This document shows, in pieces, positions 8,980-19,970 of a DNA stretch of 64,000 nt. The first letter of the stretch is position 1. Each line of letters opens with the position of its first letter. The stretch is from Lysobacter sp. HDW10 (GTDB lineage: Bacteria > Pseudomonadota > Gammaproteobacteria > Xanthomonadales > Xanthomonadaceae). The notes beneath the pieces are model-generated. The model made no database searches, was not told where the DNA came from, and saw nothing but the letters and a program-made list of their open reading frames with translations. The stretch covers positions 405,001-469,000 of the forward strand of contig NZ_CP049864.1 in NCBI RefSeq assembly GCF_011300685.1, given 5' to 3'. Both the position numbers and the translations under genes were made by a program.

Positions 8980-11442
8980 ATGCTGCATTCTTCCGGTCCG
9001 ATCATCGCGCTGGTATGCGCATTGGTCGCAATCATTTACGGCGTCATTTCTGCACGCTGGATCACAGCGCAACCTGCAGGTAATTCGCGCATGCAAGAAA
9101 TTGCAGGTGCCATCCAAGAAGGCGCACGCGCCTATTTGAATCGTCAGTACATGACGATTGGTATCGCCGGCGTCATTTTGTTTGTCGTTGTCGGCTTTGC
9201 ATTGAATTGGGCCACTGCGGTGGGTTTCTTGCTTGGTGCCGTGTTGTCTGGGGCCGCCGGCTATATCGGAATGAATGTGTCTGTGCGCGCGAACGTGCGC
9301 ACCGCTGAAGCTGCGCGTCATGGCATGGGCCCGGCGATGAATGTGGCATTTAAAGGCGGCGCCATCACGGGCATGTTGGTCGTCGGTCTTGGTCTGCTCG
9401 GTGTCGCGGGCTACTACTGGTTCATGACCTCTGTGATGAAGGTCGATGAAAAGAGCACCTTGCATGCTTTGGTCGGTTTGGCCTTTGGTTCGAGCCTGAT
9501 TTCGATCTTTGCGCGTTTGGGTGGTGGCATCTTCACCAAGGGTGCTGACGTCGGTGCGGATTTGGTCGGCAAAGTTGAAGCCGGAATTCCTGAAGACGAC
9601 CCGCGCAACCCTGCCGTGATTGCGGATAACGTTGGCGACAACGTGGGTGACTGCGCCGGCATGGCCGCCGACTTGTTTGAAACCTATGCCGTGACGTTGA
9701 TTGCCACGATGTTGCTTGGTGGTCTGATGGCGAGCCAAGGTGCCGGTGTCAGTGCGGTGATTTATCCGCTGGTACTCGGCGGCGTGTCCATCATTGCGTC
9801 GATCATCGGTGCAATGGTGGTCAAAGTGTCGGGCGACAAGCCCAACATCATGGGTGCGCTCTATCGCGGCGTGATTGTCTCGGCGGTCTTGGCTGCGATT
9901 GCGTTCTATCCGATCACGCAACAGATGATGGGCGACAACGAACACGGTTCGGTGAACATCTTCTTCTGTGCATTGATCGGCCTGGCGCTCACGGGCGTCA
10001 TCGTGTGGATCACTGAGTACTACACCGGCACACAGTACCGACCGGTGAGACATGTGGCGCAAGCCTCCACCACGGGCCATGGCACCAACATCATTGCCGG
10101 CCTCGGCGTCTCAATGAAATCCACTGCATTGCCCGTTATTGCGGTGTGTTTGTCGATCTTTTTTGCCTATAAGTTTGGTGGCCTGTATGGCATCGCGATT
10201 GCCGCTACGTCGATGTTGTCGATGGCAGGCATGATCGTCGCGTTGGATGCCTATGGCCCCATCACGGATAACGCCGGTGGTATCGCTGAAATGAGCGAGT
10301 TGCCGAGTGAAGTGCGTGCCATCACCGATCCCTTGGATGCGGTCGGCAACACCACCAAGGCTGTGACCAAGGGCTATGCCATTGGCTCTGCTGCTTTGGC
10401 CGCACTGGTGTTGTTTGCGGATTACACGCATAACTTGCAAGCCGCACATCCAGGCGTGACGTTTGCATTTGATCTGTCTGACCACCGCGTGATCATCGGT
10501 CTGTTGATCGGTGGTTTGATTCCGTATTTGTTTGGTGCCATGGCCATGGAAGCCGTGGGCCGCGCTGCGGGTGCCGTGGTTGAAGAAGTGCGTCGTCAGT
10601 TCCGCGACATTCCGGGCATCATGCAAGGCACCGGCAAACCGCAGTACGACAAAGCTGTCGACATGCTGACCAAATCGGCAATCAAGGAAATGATCGTGCC
10701 GTCGTTGTTGCCTGTCGCTGTGCCGATCATCGTCGGCATGTTGTTGGGTGCGGAAGCCTTGGGTGGTTTGCTGATCGGCACCATCGTGACCGGCATTTTT
10801 GTGGCCATTTCCATGACCACCGGTGGCGGTGCTTGGGATAACGCCAAGAAATATATTGAAGATGGCAATTTCGGTGGTAAAGGCTCGGAAGCACACAAAG
10901 CCGCCGTGACGGGCGACACCGTGGGTGACCCGTACAAGGACACAGCAGGTCCGGCCATCAACCCACTAATCAAGATCATCAATATCGTTGCCTTGTTGCT
11001 GGTGCCTCTGCTGCCGGTCGGCAAGACCGCTGCGGAAGCGGGCCCGGCCGCCGGTGCTGCGGGCACCTCGGCCGTTGCGATGCGTGCAGACGGCGCGAGC
11101 ATGGGTGATGTGAATCAGGGCAGCGATGCCCGCCATGCACGCTTGTATTTCGACAGCGGGTCAGCCGCCCTGCCCGGCAATGCGGATGACAATTTCCGTG
11201 CCCTGCTCGACACGATGAAGGCCGACATGGATTCGCGCGCTGTGATTTCCGGCTACCACGACGCCAGTGGCGATGCAGCGGTCAATGCCGCATTGTCCAA
11301 GCAGCGCGCTGAAGCCGTACGTGATGCCTTGGTCGCGCACGGCATCGCCAGCGGACGTCTGGACCTGGAGAAACCCATGGTCGCCACCGGTGGTGCTGCC
11401 GGTGACCGCGAAGGTCGCCGCGTCGAGGTGTCGATTCAGTAA
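8980..11442 (+). CDS. hppA: K+-independent H+-translocating pyrophosphatase fused to an OmpA-like domain
   Basis: Membrane pyrophosphatase coupling PPi hydrolysis to ion export. Residues 1 to about 680 hold the many helices and the PPi site: [11 protein letters not shown] at 190-200 and [18 protein letters not shown] near 217-234. The [14 protein letters not shown] segment puts lysine at 460 and threonine at 463, the pair that marks K+-independent proton pumps. Usual length is about 660-700; here 820. After an Ala/Gly-rich linker, residues about 719-820 form an OmpA-like domain with D761 and R776 spaced as in peptidoglycan-binding OmpA proteins. In known structures the C-terminus faces the periplasm, so it could touch murein. 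A strong GAGGAGG precedes the start. Confidence 0.95.
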   Translation: MLHSSGPIIALVCALVAIIYGVISARWITAQPAGNSRMQEIAGAIQEGARAYLNRQYMTIGIAGVILFVVVGFALNWATAVGFLLGAVLSGAAGYIGMNVSVRANVRTAEAARHGMGPAMNVAFKGGAITGMLVVGLGLLGVAGYYWFMTSVMKVDEKSTLHALVGLAFGSSLISIFARLGGGIFTKGADVGADLVGKVEAGIPEDDPRNPAVIADNVGDNVGDCAGMAADLFETYAVTLIATMLLGGLMASQGAGVSAVIYPLVLGGVSIIASIIGAMVVKVSGDKPNIMGALYRGVIVSAVLAAIAFYPITQQMMGDNEHGSVNIFFCALIGLALTGVIVWITEYYTGTQYRPVRHVAQASTTGHGTNIIAGLGVSMKSTALPVIAVCLSIFFAYKFGGLYGIAIAATSMLSMAGMIVALDAYGPITDNAGGIAEMSELPSEVRAITDPLDAVGNTTKAVTKGYAIGSAALAALVLFADYTHNLQAAHPGVTFAFDLSDHRVIIGLLIGGLIPYLFGAMAMEAVGRAAGAVVEEVRRQFRDIPGIMQGTGKPQYDKAVDMLTKSAIKEMIVPSLLPVAVPIIVGMLLGAEALGGLLIGTIVTGIFVAISMTTGGGAWDNAKKYIEDGNFGGKGSEAHKAAVTGDTVGDPYKDTAGPAINPLIKIINIVALLLVPLLPVGKTAAEAGPAAGAAGTSAVAMRADGASMGDVNQGSDARHARLYFDSGSAALPGNADDNFRALLDTMKADMDSRAVISGYHDASGDAAVNAALSKQRAEAVRDALVAHGIASGRLDLEKPMVATGGAAGDREGRRVEVSIQ

Positions 11443-11463
11443 GACGACGCCATCGGCAATAGG

Positions 11464-11489
11464 AAACGGCGACTTCGGTCGCCGTTTTC
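11464..11489 (+). terminator. Rho-independent terminator after hppA
   Basis: A perfect 10-base stem AAACGGCGAC / GTCGCCGTTT closed by a TTCG tetraloop and followed by T residues, 21 bases after the hppA stop. Confidence 0.88.
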
Positions 11490-11552
11490 ATTTTGCGACG
11501 CAGCAATTGGGGCGTAAAATAGCGGCCTCATCTTCCTGTTACAGAGCGCATC

Positions 11553-12107
11553 ATGGGTCTCGACCTCGTACCGACTGGCAAAAATCCCCCCGACGAATTG
11601 AATGTCATCATCGAAATCCAAAAGGATGCCGAGCCGGTGAAGTACGAGGTGGACAAGCATTCGGGCGCGATTTTCGTTGATCGCATCCTGTCAACGCCGA
11701 TGCGTTATCCCTGCAACTACGGGTATGTACCGCACACCTTGTGTGGTGACGGTGATCCGGCCGACGTCTTGGTGATTCTGCCCTTGCCTTTGGTACCGGG
11801 TTCGGTGATTCGTGTGCGCCCCGTTGGCGTGCTGCGTATGAGCGATGAAGCCGGCAGCGATGAAAAGATTCTTGCTGTGCCGGTTGAGAAAGTGTTCGCA
11901 GGTTACGCGCACATTAAAGACATCGAGCAGGTCAGCAAACATTGGCTGGAACGCATCGGCCATTTCTTCGAGCACTACAAAGATCTCGAGAAAGGCAAGT
12001 GGGTGAAGCTCGATGGCTGGGGCAATGCCGCCGAAGCCAAGCAAATCATCTTGGATTCCATCGAGCGTTACAACGCAACGCCGGAAGACGACAAGCCGAA
12101 GTTCTAA
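11553..12107 (+). CDS. ppa: Inorganic pyrophosphatase (family I)
   Basis: Soluble Mg-dependent enzyme that hydrolyses PPi and pulls biosynthetic reactions forward. The 184-residue protein shows the family landmarks: KYEVDKHSG near the start, MRYPCNYGYVPHTL, the DGDPADVLV metal signature and the KDLEKGKWVKLDGW segment. It is the cytosolic counterpart of the membrane pump encoded just upstream; a terminator lies between them, so it is separately transcribed. Confidence 0.97.
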   Translation: MGLDLVPTGKNPPDELNVIIEIQKDAEPVKYEVDKHSGAIFVDRILSTPMRYPCNYGYVPHTLCGDGDPADVLVILPLPLVPGSVIRVRPVGVLRMSDEAGSDEKILAVPVEKVFAGYAHIKDIEQVSKHWLERIGHFFEHYKDLEKGKWVKLDGWGNAAEAKQIILDSIERYNATPEDDKPKF

Positions 12108-12117
12108 TCTTCGGCTT
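12093..12117. terminator. Bidirectional terminator between ppa and the LysR gene
   Basis: Inverted repeat AAGCCGAAG (12093-12101) / CTTCGGCTT (12109-12117) with a 7-base loop, spanning the ppa stop and touching the convergent LysR stop. The T tract is short, so efficiency is uncertain. Confidence 0.6.
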
Positions 12118-13025
12118 CACAGTGCCTTGCCGAGCGCCACAAACTCGGCACTCAAATGATCTAGCAATGCCTGCACCGCGGGTAACATCCCGCGGCGTGA
12201 GGGATAGACCGCGTGCACGATTTCAGGCAAGGGCGCCCAATCGGGCAACACGCGCACCAAACTGCCTTCTTTCACCAAGGGATCAGTCAGCAGCGACGGC
12301 AATTGCACAATGCCGATGCCCTCAACCGCTGCGTCTCGCAACGTCAGCATCGCGCGCGTCACCAGCCGCGGTGAATGAAATATCGCTGCCTGTTCGCCCC
12401 CTGGGCCGACCAAATGCCACGCGTGTTGGTTCTGCGGTGTCCCCATTTCAAGTGAAGGCAGGCCCATCAGCTCGCCGGGCTTCTTTGGCATTCCGACTTT
12501 GGCCAACAACTTTGGACTGGCCACCAAACATTGCGTGGCTTTTGCCAATACGCGAAGCACCAACTCGGAATCTTCCAACGGCGGCGGTCGCACACGCAGC
12601 GCCAAATCAAAACCATCTGCAATGACATCGACGCGCCGGTGGGTGGGGTCTACGCTGAGTTCAACCTCCGGATGCCGACGCATGAAGCGCACCAACATGG
12701 CACCGACGCGCTGGTCCAACAAGGCCATGGGACACGACAGTCGAATGACGCCGCGGGGCTTTGAATGATGTTGCTTCACCACATGGAACGCAGCGTCAGC
12801 CTCAAGCAACATGGCTTTTGCGTGCACATAGACGGCCTGACCCAGTTCAGTGACAGAAAACTGTCGCGTGGAGCGCTGCAAGAGTCGCGCACCCATGGCT
12901 TCTTCCATGCTGGCGATTCGGCGACTGAGTTTCGATTTGGGTTCGCCTAGGGCACGACCGGCTTGGGTGAAGCCACCATGCTCCACCACGTGGACGAAGC
13001 AATAAAGGTCGTTGAGATCATGCAT
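12117..13025 (-). CDS. LysR-type transcriptional regulator
   Basis: A 302-residue LTTR. The N-terminal winged helix-turn-helix is DLNDLYCFVHVVEHGGFTQAGRALGEPKSKLSRRI, split here as residues about 2-36, followed by the linker helix and a two-lobed effector domain. The start at 13025 (MHDLND) is preferred; an in-frame ATG six codons upstream is possible. It is divergent from the pirin gene with a 125-base gap. LTTRs often regulate their divergent neighbour, so pirin-yceI is the first candidate target (inference). Confidence 0.92.
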   Translation of the reverse strand: MHDLNDLYCFVHVVEHGGFTQAGRALGEPKSKLSRRIASMEEAMGARLLQRSTRQFSVTELGQAVYVHAKAMLLEADAAFHVVKQHHSKPRGVIRLSCPMALLDQRVGAMLVRFMRRHPEVELSVDPTHRRVDVIADGFDLALRVRPPPLEDSELVLRVLAKATQCLVASPKLLAKVGMPKKPGELMGLPSLEMGTPQNQHAWHLVGPGGEQAAIFHSPRLVTRAMLTLRDAAVEGIGIVQLPSLLTDPLVKEGSLVRVLPDWAPLPEIVHAVYPSRRGMLPAVQALLDHLSAEFVALGKAL

Positions 13026-13150
13026 GGCGTGACCAGTGTTCACAAATTGGAACGATCAGGTGAGTTTTTGCAGACTACCGCATCCGGCGTTCCGATTCCA
13101 GAATAGCGCTCATGCACTGGCGCACCCAGCGCCTCAGTTAGGAGCACAGC

Positions 13151-14014
13151 ATGAAAAAGGTCATTCGTAAGCACTCGGCGCCCAACCGCCATTGGGTGGG
13201 TGACGGTTTCCCGGTCCATGGCATGTTCGGCTACAACGGACCCGAGGTGCAGGAACGCAGCCCGTTCCTGATGATGGATTATGCGGCGCCGACCTACTTC
13301 GAACCGAACCCGAACCATCGTCGCGGCGTTGGTCAGCATCCGCATCGCGGCTTTGAAACGGTCACGATCGTTTACGAAGGCGAAGTGGAACATCTGGATT
13401 CAACCGGCAACGGCGGCATCATCGGTCGCGGCGACGTCCAATGGATGACGGCAGGCGCTGGCATCTTGCACGAAGAATTTCACTCCACTGAGTACAGCAA
13501 GCGGGGTGGCGATTTTGAAATGGTCCAACTTTGGGTGAATTTGCCGAAGTCGGCCAAGGGTGCGGACGCGGGCTATCAGGGCATCACTGATGCCGATATT
13601 CCAGCCGTCAAAACAGACGCAGGGCATACCGTGCGCGTCATCGCAGGTGCGTTTGCAGATGCAAAAGGACCGGCGACAACGTTTTCACCTATGAACGTGC
13701 TTGATGTGAGGATGGTTCCCGGCCAACTGAGCATGCCGCAACCGGAAGGCTGGACCACCTTGGTTTTGGTCTTGGGCGGCAGTGCGACGGTGAACGGCGA
13801 AACCATCGACGCGAAAGAAATGCTGACGCTTTCCACGCAAGGTGAAGCCGTCGACATTCAAACCACAGTCAATGCAAAGCTGCTGTTGTTGTCTGGCGAG
13901 CCGATCGATGAGCCTGTTGTTGGCTATGGCCCGTTCGTTATGAATTCACAAGCCGAAATTGCGGAAGCCATTCGCGATTTCAATGCCGGCAAGTTTGGCC
14001 GGATGCCCCACTAA
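13151..14014 (+). CDS. Pirin family protein
   Basis: Cupin-fold protein of 287 residues. The metal-binding HPHRGFETV cluster with a downstream GEVEH and the AGAGILHEE histidine/glutamate match the pirin metal site; a second cupin half follows. Bacterial pirins include quercetin dioxygenases and proteins that bind metabolic enzymes; the role here is not readable. AGGAG lies before the ATG. It is 16 bases upstream of yceI on the same strand and is likely co-transcribed with it. Confidence 0.93.
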   Translation: MKKVIRKHSAPNRHWVGDGFPVHGMFGYNGPEVQERSPFLMMDYAAPTYFEPNPNHRRGVGQHPHRGFETVTIVYEGEVEHLDSTGNGGIIGRGDVQWMTAGAGILHEEFHSTEYSKRGGDFEMVQLWVNLPKSAKGADAGYQGITDADIPAVKTDAGHTVRVIAGAFADAKGPATTFSPMNVLDVRMVPGQLSMPQPEGWTTLVLVLGGSATVNGETIDAKEMLTLSTQGEAVDIQTTVNAKLLLLSGEPIDEPVVGYGPFVMNSQAEIAEAIRDFNAGKFGRMPH

Positions 14015-14030
14015 TCTCCAGGAGAAAGCC

Positions 14031-14645
14031 ATGAAGTCCCCAATGCTTAAAATCGCCCTACTGACGCTGTCTGTGTTTGCTTTGAATGCCGGCGCCGTCG
14101 AACGTACCTACACCTTGGACCCGGGTCACACGCAAGTGGATTTTCGTTGGAGCCACATGGGCTTCTCAACACCCGCCGCTGCGATCCATGTCACCGACGG
14201 CGTCTTGAAGTTCGACCCCGACGCACCGACGAAGGCCTCTGTGTCTTTGAATATGCCGATTAGCAGCATCGATACGCGCGTGCCCGATTTGGACACGCAT
14301 TTGAAGAGCGCAGACTTTTTTGATGCAGCGAAGTTTCCCACTGCTTCATTCAAGAGCACGAAGGTGGTGCGCGAAGGCACCAGCAACACTTACAAAATCT
14401 ACGGTGACTTGACCATCAAGGGTGTCACCAAGCCGGTCGTGCTGGACGCCAAGATGAATAACGTTGGCGAGCACCCGATGTTGAAAATTCCGGCCGTCGG
14501 TTTTGACGCGACCACCTCGATCAAGCGGAGTGACTTCGGTATCGGTGCCTTTGTGCCGGCCGTCAGTGACAAGATTGATATTCGCATCACCACCGAAGCA
14601 TTGGATGCCGTCGGTTTTGCAAAGGCCATGCAAGCAGCGAAGTAA
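14031..14645 (+). CDS. YceI family periplasmic lipid-binding protein
   Basis: A 204-residue protein with a Sec signal peptide ending at about residue 22 (NAGA|VERTY). The YceI lipocalin-like barrel is marked by YTLDPGHTQVDFRWSHMGFS, SSIDTRVPDLDTHLKS and FDAAKFPTASFKST. Family members bind polyisoprenoids in the periplasm. The start at 14031 is set by CCAGGAGAAAGCC-ATG. It follows the pirin gene closely and ends at a strong terminator. Confidence 0.94.
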   Translation: MKSPMLKIALLTLSVFALNAGAVERTYTLDPGHTQVDFRWSHMGFSTPAAAIHVTDGVLKFDPDAPTKASVSLNMPISSIDTRVPDLDTHLKSADFFDAAKFPTASFKSTKVVREGTSNTYKIYGDLTIKGVTKPVVLDAKMNNVGEHPMLKIPAVGFDATTSIKRSDFGIGAFVPAVSDKIDIRITTEALDAVGFAKAMQAAK

Positions 14646-14671
14646 GGCCAAACGTAAGACGCAACACCGTA

Positions 14672-14701
14672 AACCCGCCGGTGCGTTCCGGCGGGTTTTT
14701 T
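14672..14701 (+). terminator. Rho-independent terminator after yceI
   Basis: AACCCGCCGG pairs with CCGGCGGGTT and runs into a T tract (GCGGGTTTTTTGT), about 27 bases after the yceI stop. Confidence 0.9.
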
Positions 14702-14705
14702 GTAC

Positions 14706-15308
14706 TTATTTGGCGGGCACAACCGGTTGTGCATTCCCAGCCGTGTACGGGTAATGCATGAAGATTGCTGTCAGCGCAGTATCGATTTCAGGCGCGCGTT
14801 TTGCCGGCAATTTCTGCATGGAGCGACCCACTGCATCCGCCGTCCAGACCATTCGATTGGCCTTTGAATCCACGATATCGACACTTAATGTGCCTTCCAC
14901 GTACTGGTGGACGGCATAGTCGTCGTAGTACACAGGCACAGCAATATAGGCACGTGCGCGCGGGTTATAGAAATAGCGCACATCCGTTTGGGTCATCGGA
15001 TAAACCGCAGTGCGCACATCACGACGCTCGCGGAAGTTGACCCAAAGATCGGGCTTTTCGCTGTAGGCATAACCGCGCGCCGTCATTTCTCGACGGATAT
15101 TGGTTTTGATGCGTTCGCTCACCCAGGTGCTGTAGCCGGATTTTTCCATGCTGAGCGGTGAATAGAAGCCCCATGTTTTGTATTGGCCGAAATTGGCGTC
15201 GGGGTCGGTATCGGTGCGAACGGTCGGTCCGCTTGAACACGCGGCCAAGAGCGCGGTCGTACACAGCGCAATAAATAAAGCGCGAACGTTTCGGGTCAGG
15301 CGTGTCAT
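14706..15308 (-). CDS. DUF4136-type lipoprotein
   Basis: A 200-residue lipoprotein. The signal peptide ends in the lipobox LLAAC|SS. The mature domain starts with YKTWGFYSP and continues with IKTNIRREMTARGY and the DLWVNFRE pattern of the DUF4136 family, seen in many gammaproteobacterial envelopes without a settled function. AGGGAGA precedes the ATG. It is convergent with yceI. Confidence 0.85.
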   Translation of the reverse strand: MTRLTRNVRALFIALCTTALLAACSSGPTVRTDTDPDANFGQYKTWGFYSPLSMEKSGYSTWVSERIKTNIRREMTARGYAYSEKPDLWVNFRERRDVRTAVYPMTQTDVRYFYNPRARAYIAVPVYYDDYAVHQYVEGTLSVDIVDSKANRMVWTADAVGRSMQKLPAKRAPEIDTALTAIFMHYPYTAGNAQPVVPAK

Positions 15309-15425
15309 GGTGTGTCTCCCTGTAGTGCGTCTAGTCTATGAATGCAACGCGCACGCGCACATGAAAGCGCAGGCCACGCAAGCCGACGGTTGGCGAAGAT
15401 TCACATGCCCAATCGTCGTATACGT

Positions 15426-16358
15426 TCAGATTCGCAGCGCAGGCTTTGCAATCCAAGCGGTCATGCCCGTGAACCATTGTGTTTGATTGTTGAGCAAGAT
15501 GCTGTCGACGTTTGCCGGCAGTGCTTCCAGAAAACGCTGCAGCGCGCTGCGATAGGCCGGTGCGCCTTCACCGGAATCACCGTAACGCGACCACAAGCCT
15601 TGCCACTCTTTGATGAACCTGTGGCTTTGCGCCAATACTTCGGCGCGACCGGGCTGTTCGGGCGTGTCGTCGAACAAATCTTCGAAATGGCAGCGGATTT
15701 CCCACGGCGTCATCACCTTTGGCAGATTGAACTGTTCGCAGTCCAGACGCACCTGCTTGTTTGGATCGAAAGCGATTGTCTTCGCCGCGAATGCAGCCTC
15801 GGGTGCGTCGTGCTTACGACCCTGCGCCACCATGTCCCAGAATCGGCCGCCGCCTACGGAATCGGCGACTAAATGGATGCGCTTTAGGCTGGAATCATTC
15901 AAGACACGATGATTGCGCCATGTGTCGAAAATCCAACAGGTGCCGGCGGCCATGTTGATGGCAGCGTCACCACATTCAAATCTCACTGTCGGCTGGGTCA
16001 CGATCGGGACGTGAATACGTACGCGCTCGGCCCAGTAGTAGCCCTGGTCGGTATGTGGCGTGACTTCTGCTTGTCCCTCCAAACGCATCAAGCGGCTGCG
16101 ACCCAAGGTCGCCCCGAAACTTTCCATCACTTGCATCAGGTACGGACAGGCTTTCAATTCCGGCGTGGGCGCCATCCCGCCGGCAAAGCTTTCATCTGCG
16201 GGGTCGCCTTTGGATGCCACCAGCGGCAGCATGCTATTGCCTGGGAACTTAGCCGGATGGTCGCGCCATGGACCTTCCCCCAAGGCTTGAATTTCCTCGG
16301 CCAAGCGCGCGGCATCGAACATCAGCGGAAGTTGAATAAAGGGTGCGGCAAGTTTCAT
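15426..16358 (-). CDS. Aspartyl/asparaginyl beta-hydroxylase-like 2OG oxygenase
   Basis: A 310-residue protein with a double-stranded beta-helix core. PHTDQGYYWAERVRIHVPI (H102, D104) and the FDTWRNHRVLNDSSLKRIHLV block (H150, R160) fit the HxD...H iron site and the 2-oxoglutarate arginine of this family. The C-terminal 130 residues are extra and unrecognised. The natural substrate of bacterial members is mostly unknown. It stands just downstream of the ion-channel gene on the same strand, with a 33-base gap. Confidence 0.82.
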   Translation of the reverse strand: MKLAAPFIQLPLMFDAARLAEEIQALGEGPWRDHPAKFPGNSMLPLVASKGDPADESFAGGMAPTPELKACPYLMQVMESFGATLGRSRLMRLEGQAEVTPHTDQGYYWAERVRIHVPIVTQPTVRFECGDAAINMAAGTCWIFDTWRNHRVLNDSSLKRIHLVADSVGGGRFWDMVAQGRKHDAPEAAFAAKTIAFDPNKQVRLDCEQFNLPKVMTPWEIRCHFEDLFDDTPEQPGRAEVLAQSHRFIKEWQGLWSRYGDSGEGAPAYRSALQRFLEALPANVDSILLNNQTQWFTGMTAWIAKPALRI

Positions 16359-16391
16359 ATTCAGGTGAATCCAAGGGCTTCACCCTCGATT

Positions 16392-17108
16392 TTAGCCGTT
16401 GTGGCTGCCGGGGTTCTTGCGCCGGATCAAGCCGGCTAGCCGCGCGAGGACAACCGCGAGGTACATCACACCATTCCATTGCTCAATGATGACGACCATG
16501 CGCGCCATCGGGGATTGCGGCAGCACATCTCCCATACCCGTCGCGGAAAAGTTCGTGCCCGACAGGAATAAGAGCGCCACCCAACTCAATTCGGCACCTT
16601 TCACGCCCTGCAATTCTGCAGGCCCAATGAAGGCCTTGGGATCGAACAACTGCATCGACATGAAGATCCACGCATAGCCTTCAACGAACAACATGAAGGT
16701 CGCGGCTGCCGCCCAGATTTCATCCAAGGTGGCGTGCTCGTCTTCCATCATGTAGCCGATGAGCGCGCTGGCGGCATAGAAATAGGCACCGGCGTAGAAC
16801 AATCCCGCAATGATGCCGACCGATGCATTCGAGGTGCTCGAATGAATGATCCAAAGGACCACACCGGCCAGCGACAACAACGCAGCAAATAGCGCGCTGC
16901 GTGGCGACTTTCGCACCATGAGCAAGGCGATGGCCAGCACGCCCACACTGATAATGCTGGTGAGGACGTGTCCAACGCGATTGCCGCCAGCAAAGGGATA
17001 GAGCAAGACCGCGATGAACTGTGCCGCAAGCAACAAGCGACTCGGTTCATCGCGTACCCAACCGATCAAAGAACCCGGCCCGACATGGGGGCGTTTTACT
17101 TTCGGCAT
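16392..17108 (-). CDS. Two-pore-helix ion channel family protein
   Basis: A 238-residue membrane protein with about six hydrophobic segments. The last pair encloses a pore loop SGTNFSATGMGDVLP, where T190-G191-M192-G193-D194 stands in place of the potassium filter TVGYGD. The tyrosine-to-methionine change leaves ion selectivity open. A soluble acidic loop (MMEDEHATLDE) precedes the pore. It lies 19 bases downstream of thiC on the same strand, so read-through from the riboswitch promoter is possible. Confidence 0.8.
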   Translation of the reverse strand: MPKVKRPHVGPGSLIGWVRDEPSRLLLAAQFIAVLLYPFAGGNRVGHVLTSIISVGVLAIALLMVRKSPRSALFAALLSLAGVVLWIIHSSTSNASVGIIAGLFYAGAYFYAASALIGYMMEDEHATLDEIWAAAATFMLFVEGYAWIFMSMQLFDPKAFIGPAELQGVKGAELSWVALLFLSGTNFSATGMGDVLPQSPMARMVVIIEQWNGVMYLAVVLARLAGLIRRKNPGSHNG

Positions 17109-17127
17109 TGTTTGATCTCGGCTTTAC

Positions 17128-19026
<1,899 letters not shown>

Positions 19027-19059
19027 TCAAGACGAAGCGGTGGCGTGAGCCATCCTGCA

Positions 19060-19136
19060 AGCTTCCCTACGCCGGCATCACCCGGATCAGGTTCAAAGGG
19101 TCTATCTCAACCGCCGTGACGGTACCCCCGCTTCTG
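19060..19136 (-). promoter_or_regulatory. TPP riboswitch (THI element) in the thiC leader
   Basis: Reading the minus strand: GCGGGGGTACC, then GGTTGAGATAGACCC, then TTTGAACCTGATCCGGGT and GATGCCGGCGTAGGGAAGC. These are the conserved blocks of the TPP aptamer, including the near-invariant CTGAGA-like and GAACCTGAT elements. It ends about 55 bases before the thiC ATG, room for an expression platform that hides the ribosome site. Confidence 0.96.
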
Positions 19137-19311
19137 GCCTGCATTTTGCCATGATTTCGACCTTATACCGTGTCAAACGTCGGGTTGACCGAGCCATGAC
19201 TCCCGTCTGGTGACTTCCGGCACTCGGGCAGATGAATGCCTTCTGCGACTCTTGTCATCGGAATTGGACCCAACGCGTTAAAATTGTGTCCCCCTGAACT
19301 TCGGACTTCTC

Positions 19312-19956
19312 ATGACGATCGACTTCCGCCAGCTTCGCGAAAACATGGTTGAGCAACAGGTTCGCCCCTGGGAAGTGGTCGACATGCGCGTGCTTGAAGC
19401 TTTGAATGCCATTCCGCGCGAAGATTTCGTGCCGGAATCGCAACGCGCGAACGCATATGCAGACACGTCCCTGCCTTTGGGTCACGGCGAATACATGATG
19501 AAGCCCGTGGTTGAAGGTCGCTGCTTGCAAGGCTTGCTGCCTCAAGCGCACGAGCGCGTGCTGGAAATTGGCACCGGCTCGGGCTATCTCACGGCGTGCT
19601 TGGCACGCATGTCTTCGCATGTCACGTCTTTGGAAATCGATGAGATGTTGGCCGAACGTGCGCGCACCAATTTGAGCGCGCAAGGCATTCAGAATATTGA
19701 GGTCGTGGAAGCGGATGCCATGAATTGGTCATCCGAGGCCACTTTTGACGTCGTTTGCGTGACAGGCGCCGTCACTGAAGTGCCTGCACACTTTCTGAAG
19801 TGGTTGGCGCCGACGGGACGTATGTTCGTGGTGCGTGGCCAATCGCCGGTGATGGAAGCCATTGTGCGCCACGCCGACGGCCGCACCGATTCGTTGTTTG
19901 AAACTGATCTTCCCTACTTGAAGGGCGCCGCACCTGCGCCCTCTTTCAAATTTTGA
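19312..19956 (+). CDS. Protein-L-isoaspartate methyltransferase-like protein
   Basis: A 214-residue class I SAM methyltransferase with VLEIGTGSGYLTACLA as the SAM-binding loop (near 83-98), VTSLEIDEML as motif II and the VEADAMNW turn. The overall layout is PIMT. The usual active loop GQTIS, which holds the catalytic serine, is replaced by GHGEYMMKP (57-65), so isoaspartate repair is doubtful. It is followed after 14 bases by tolC and they are likely one operon. The true pcm could lie elsewhere in the genome. Confidence 0.85.
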   Translation: MTIDFRQLRENMVEQQVRPWEVVDMRVLEALNAIPREDFVPESQRANAYADTSLPLGHGEYMMKPVVEGRCLQGLLPQAHERVLEIGTGSGYLTACLARMSSHVTSLEIDEMLAERARTNLSAQGIQNIEVVEADAMNWSSEATFDVVCVTGAVTEVPAHFLKWLAPTGRMFVVRGQSPVMEAIVRHADGRTDSLFETDLPYLKGAAPAPSFKF

Positions 19957-19970
19957 TTCGAGGAATTTGC

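Noticed and set aside
8890-10080. 396-codon minus-strand reading frame opposite hppA
   Set aside because: It is a shadow of the hppA coding frame: composition is Arg/His/Thr-rich, no domain, and no ribosome site.
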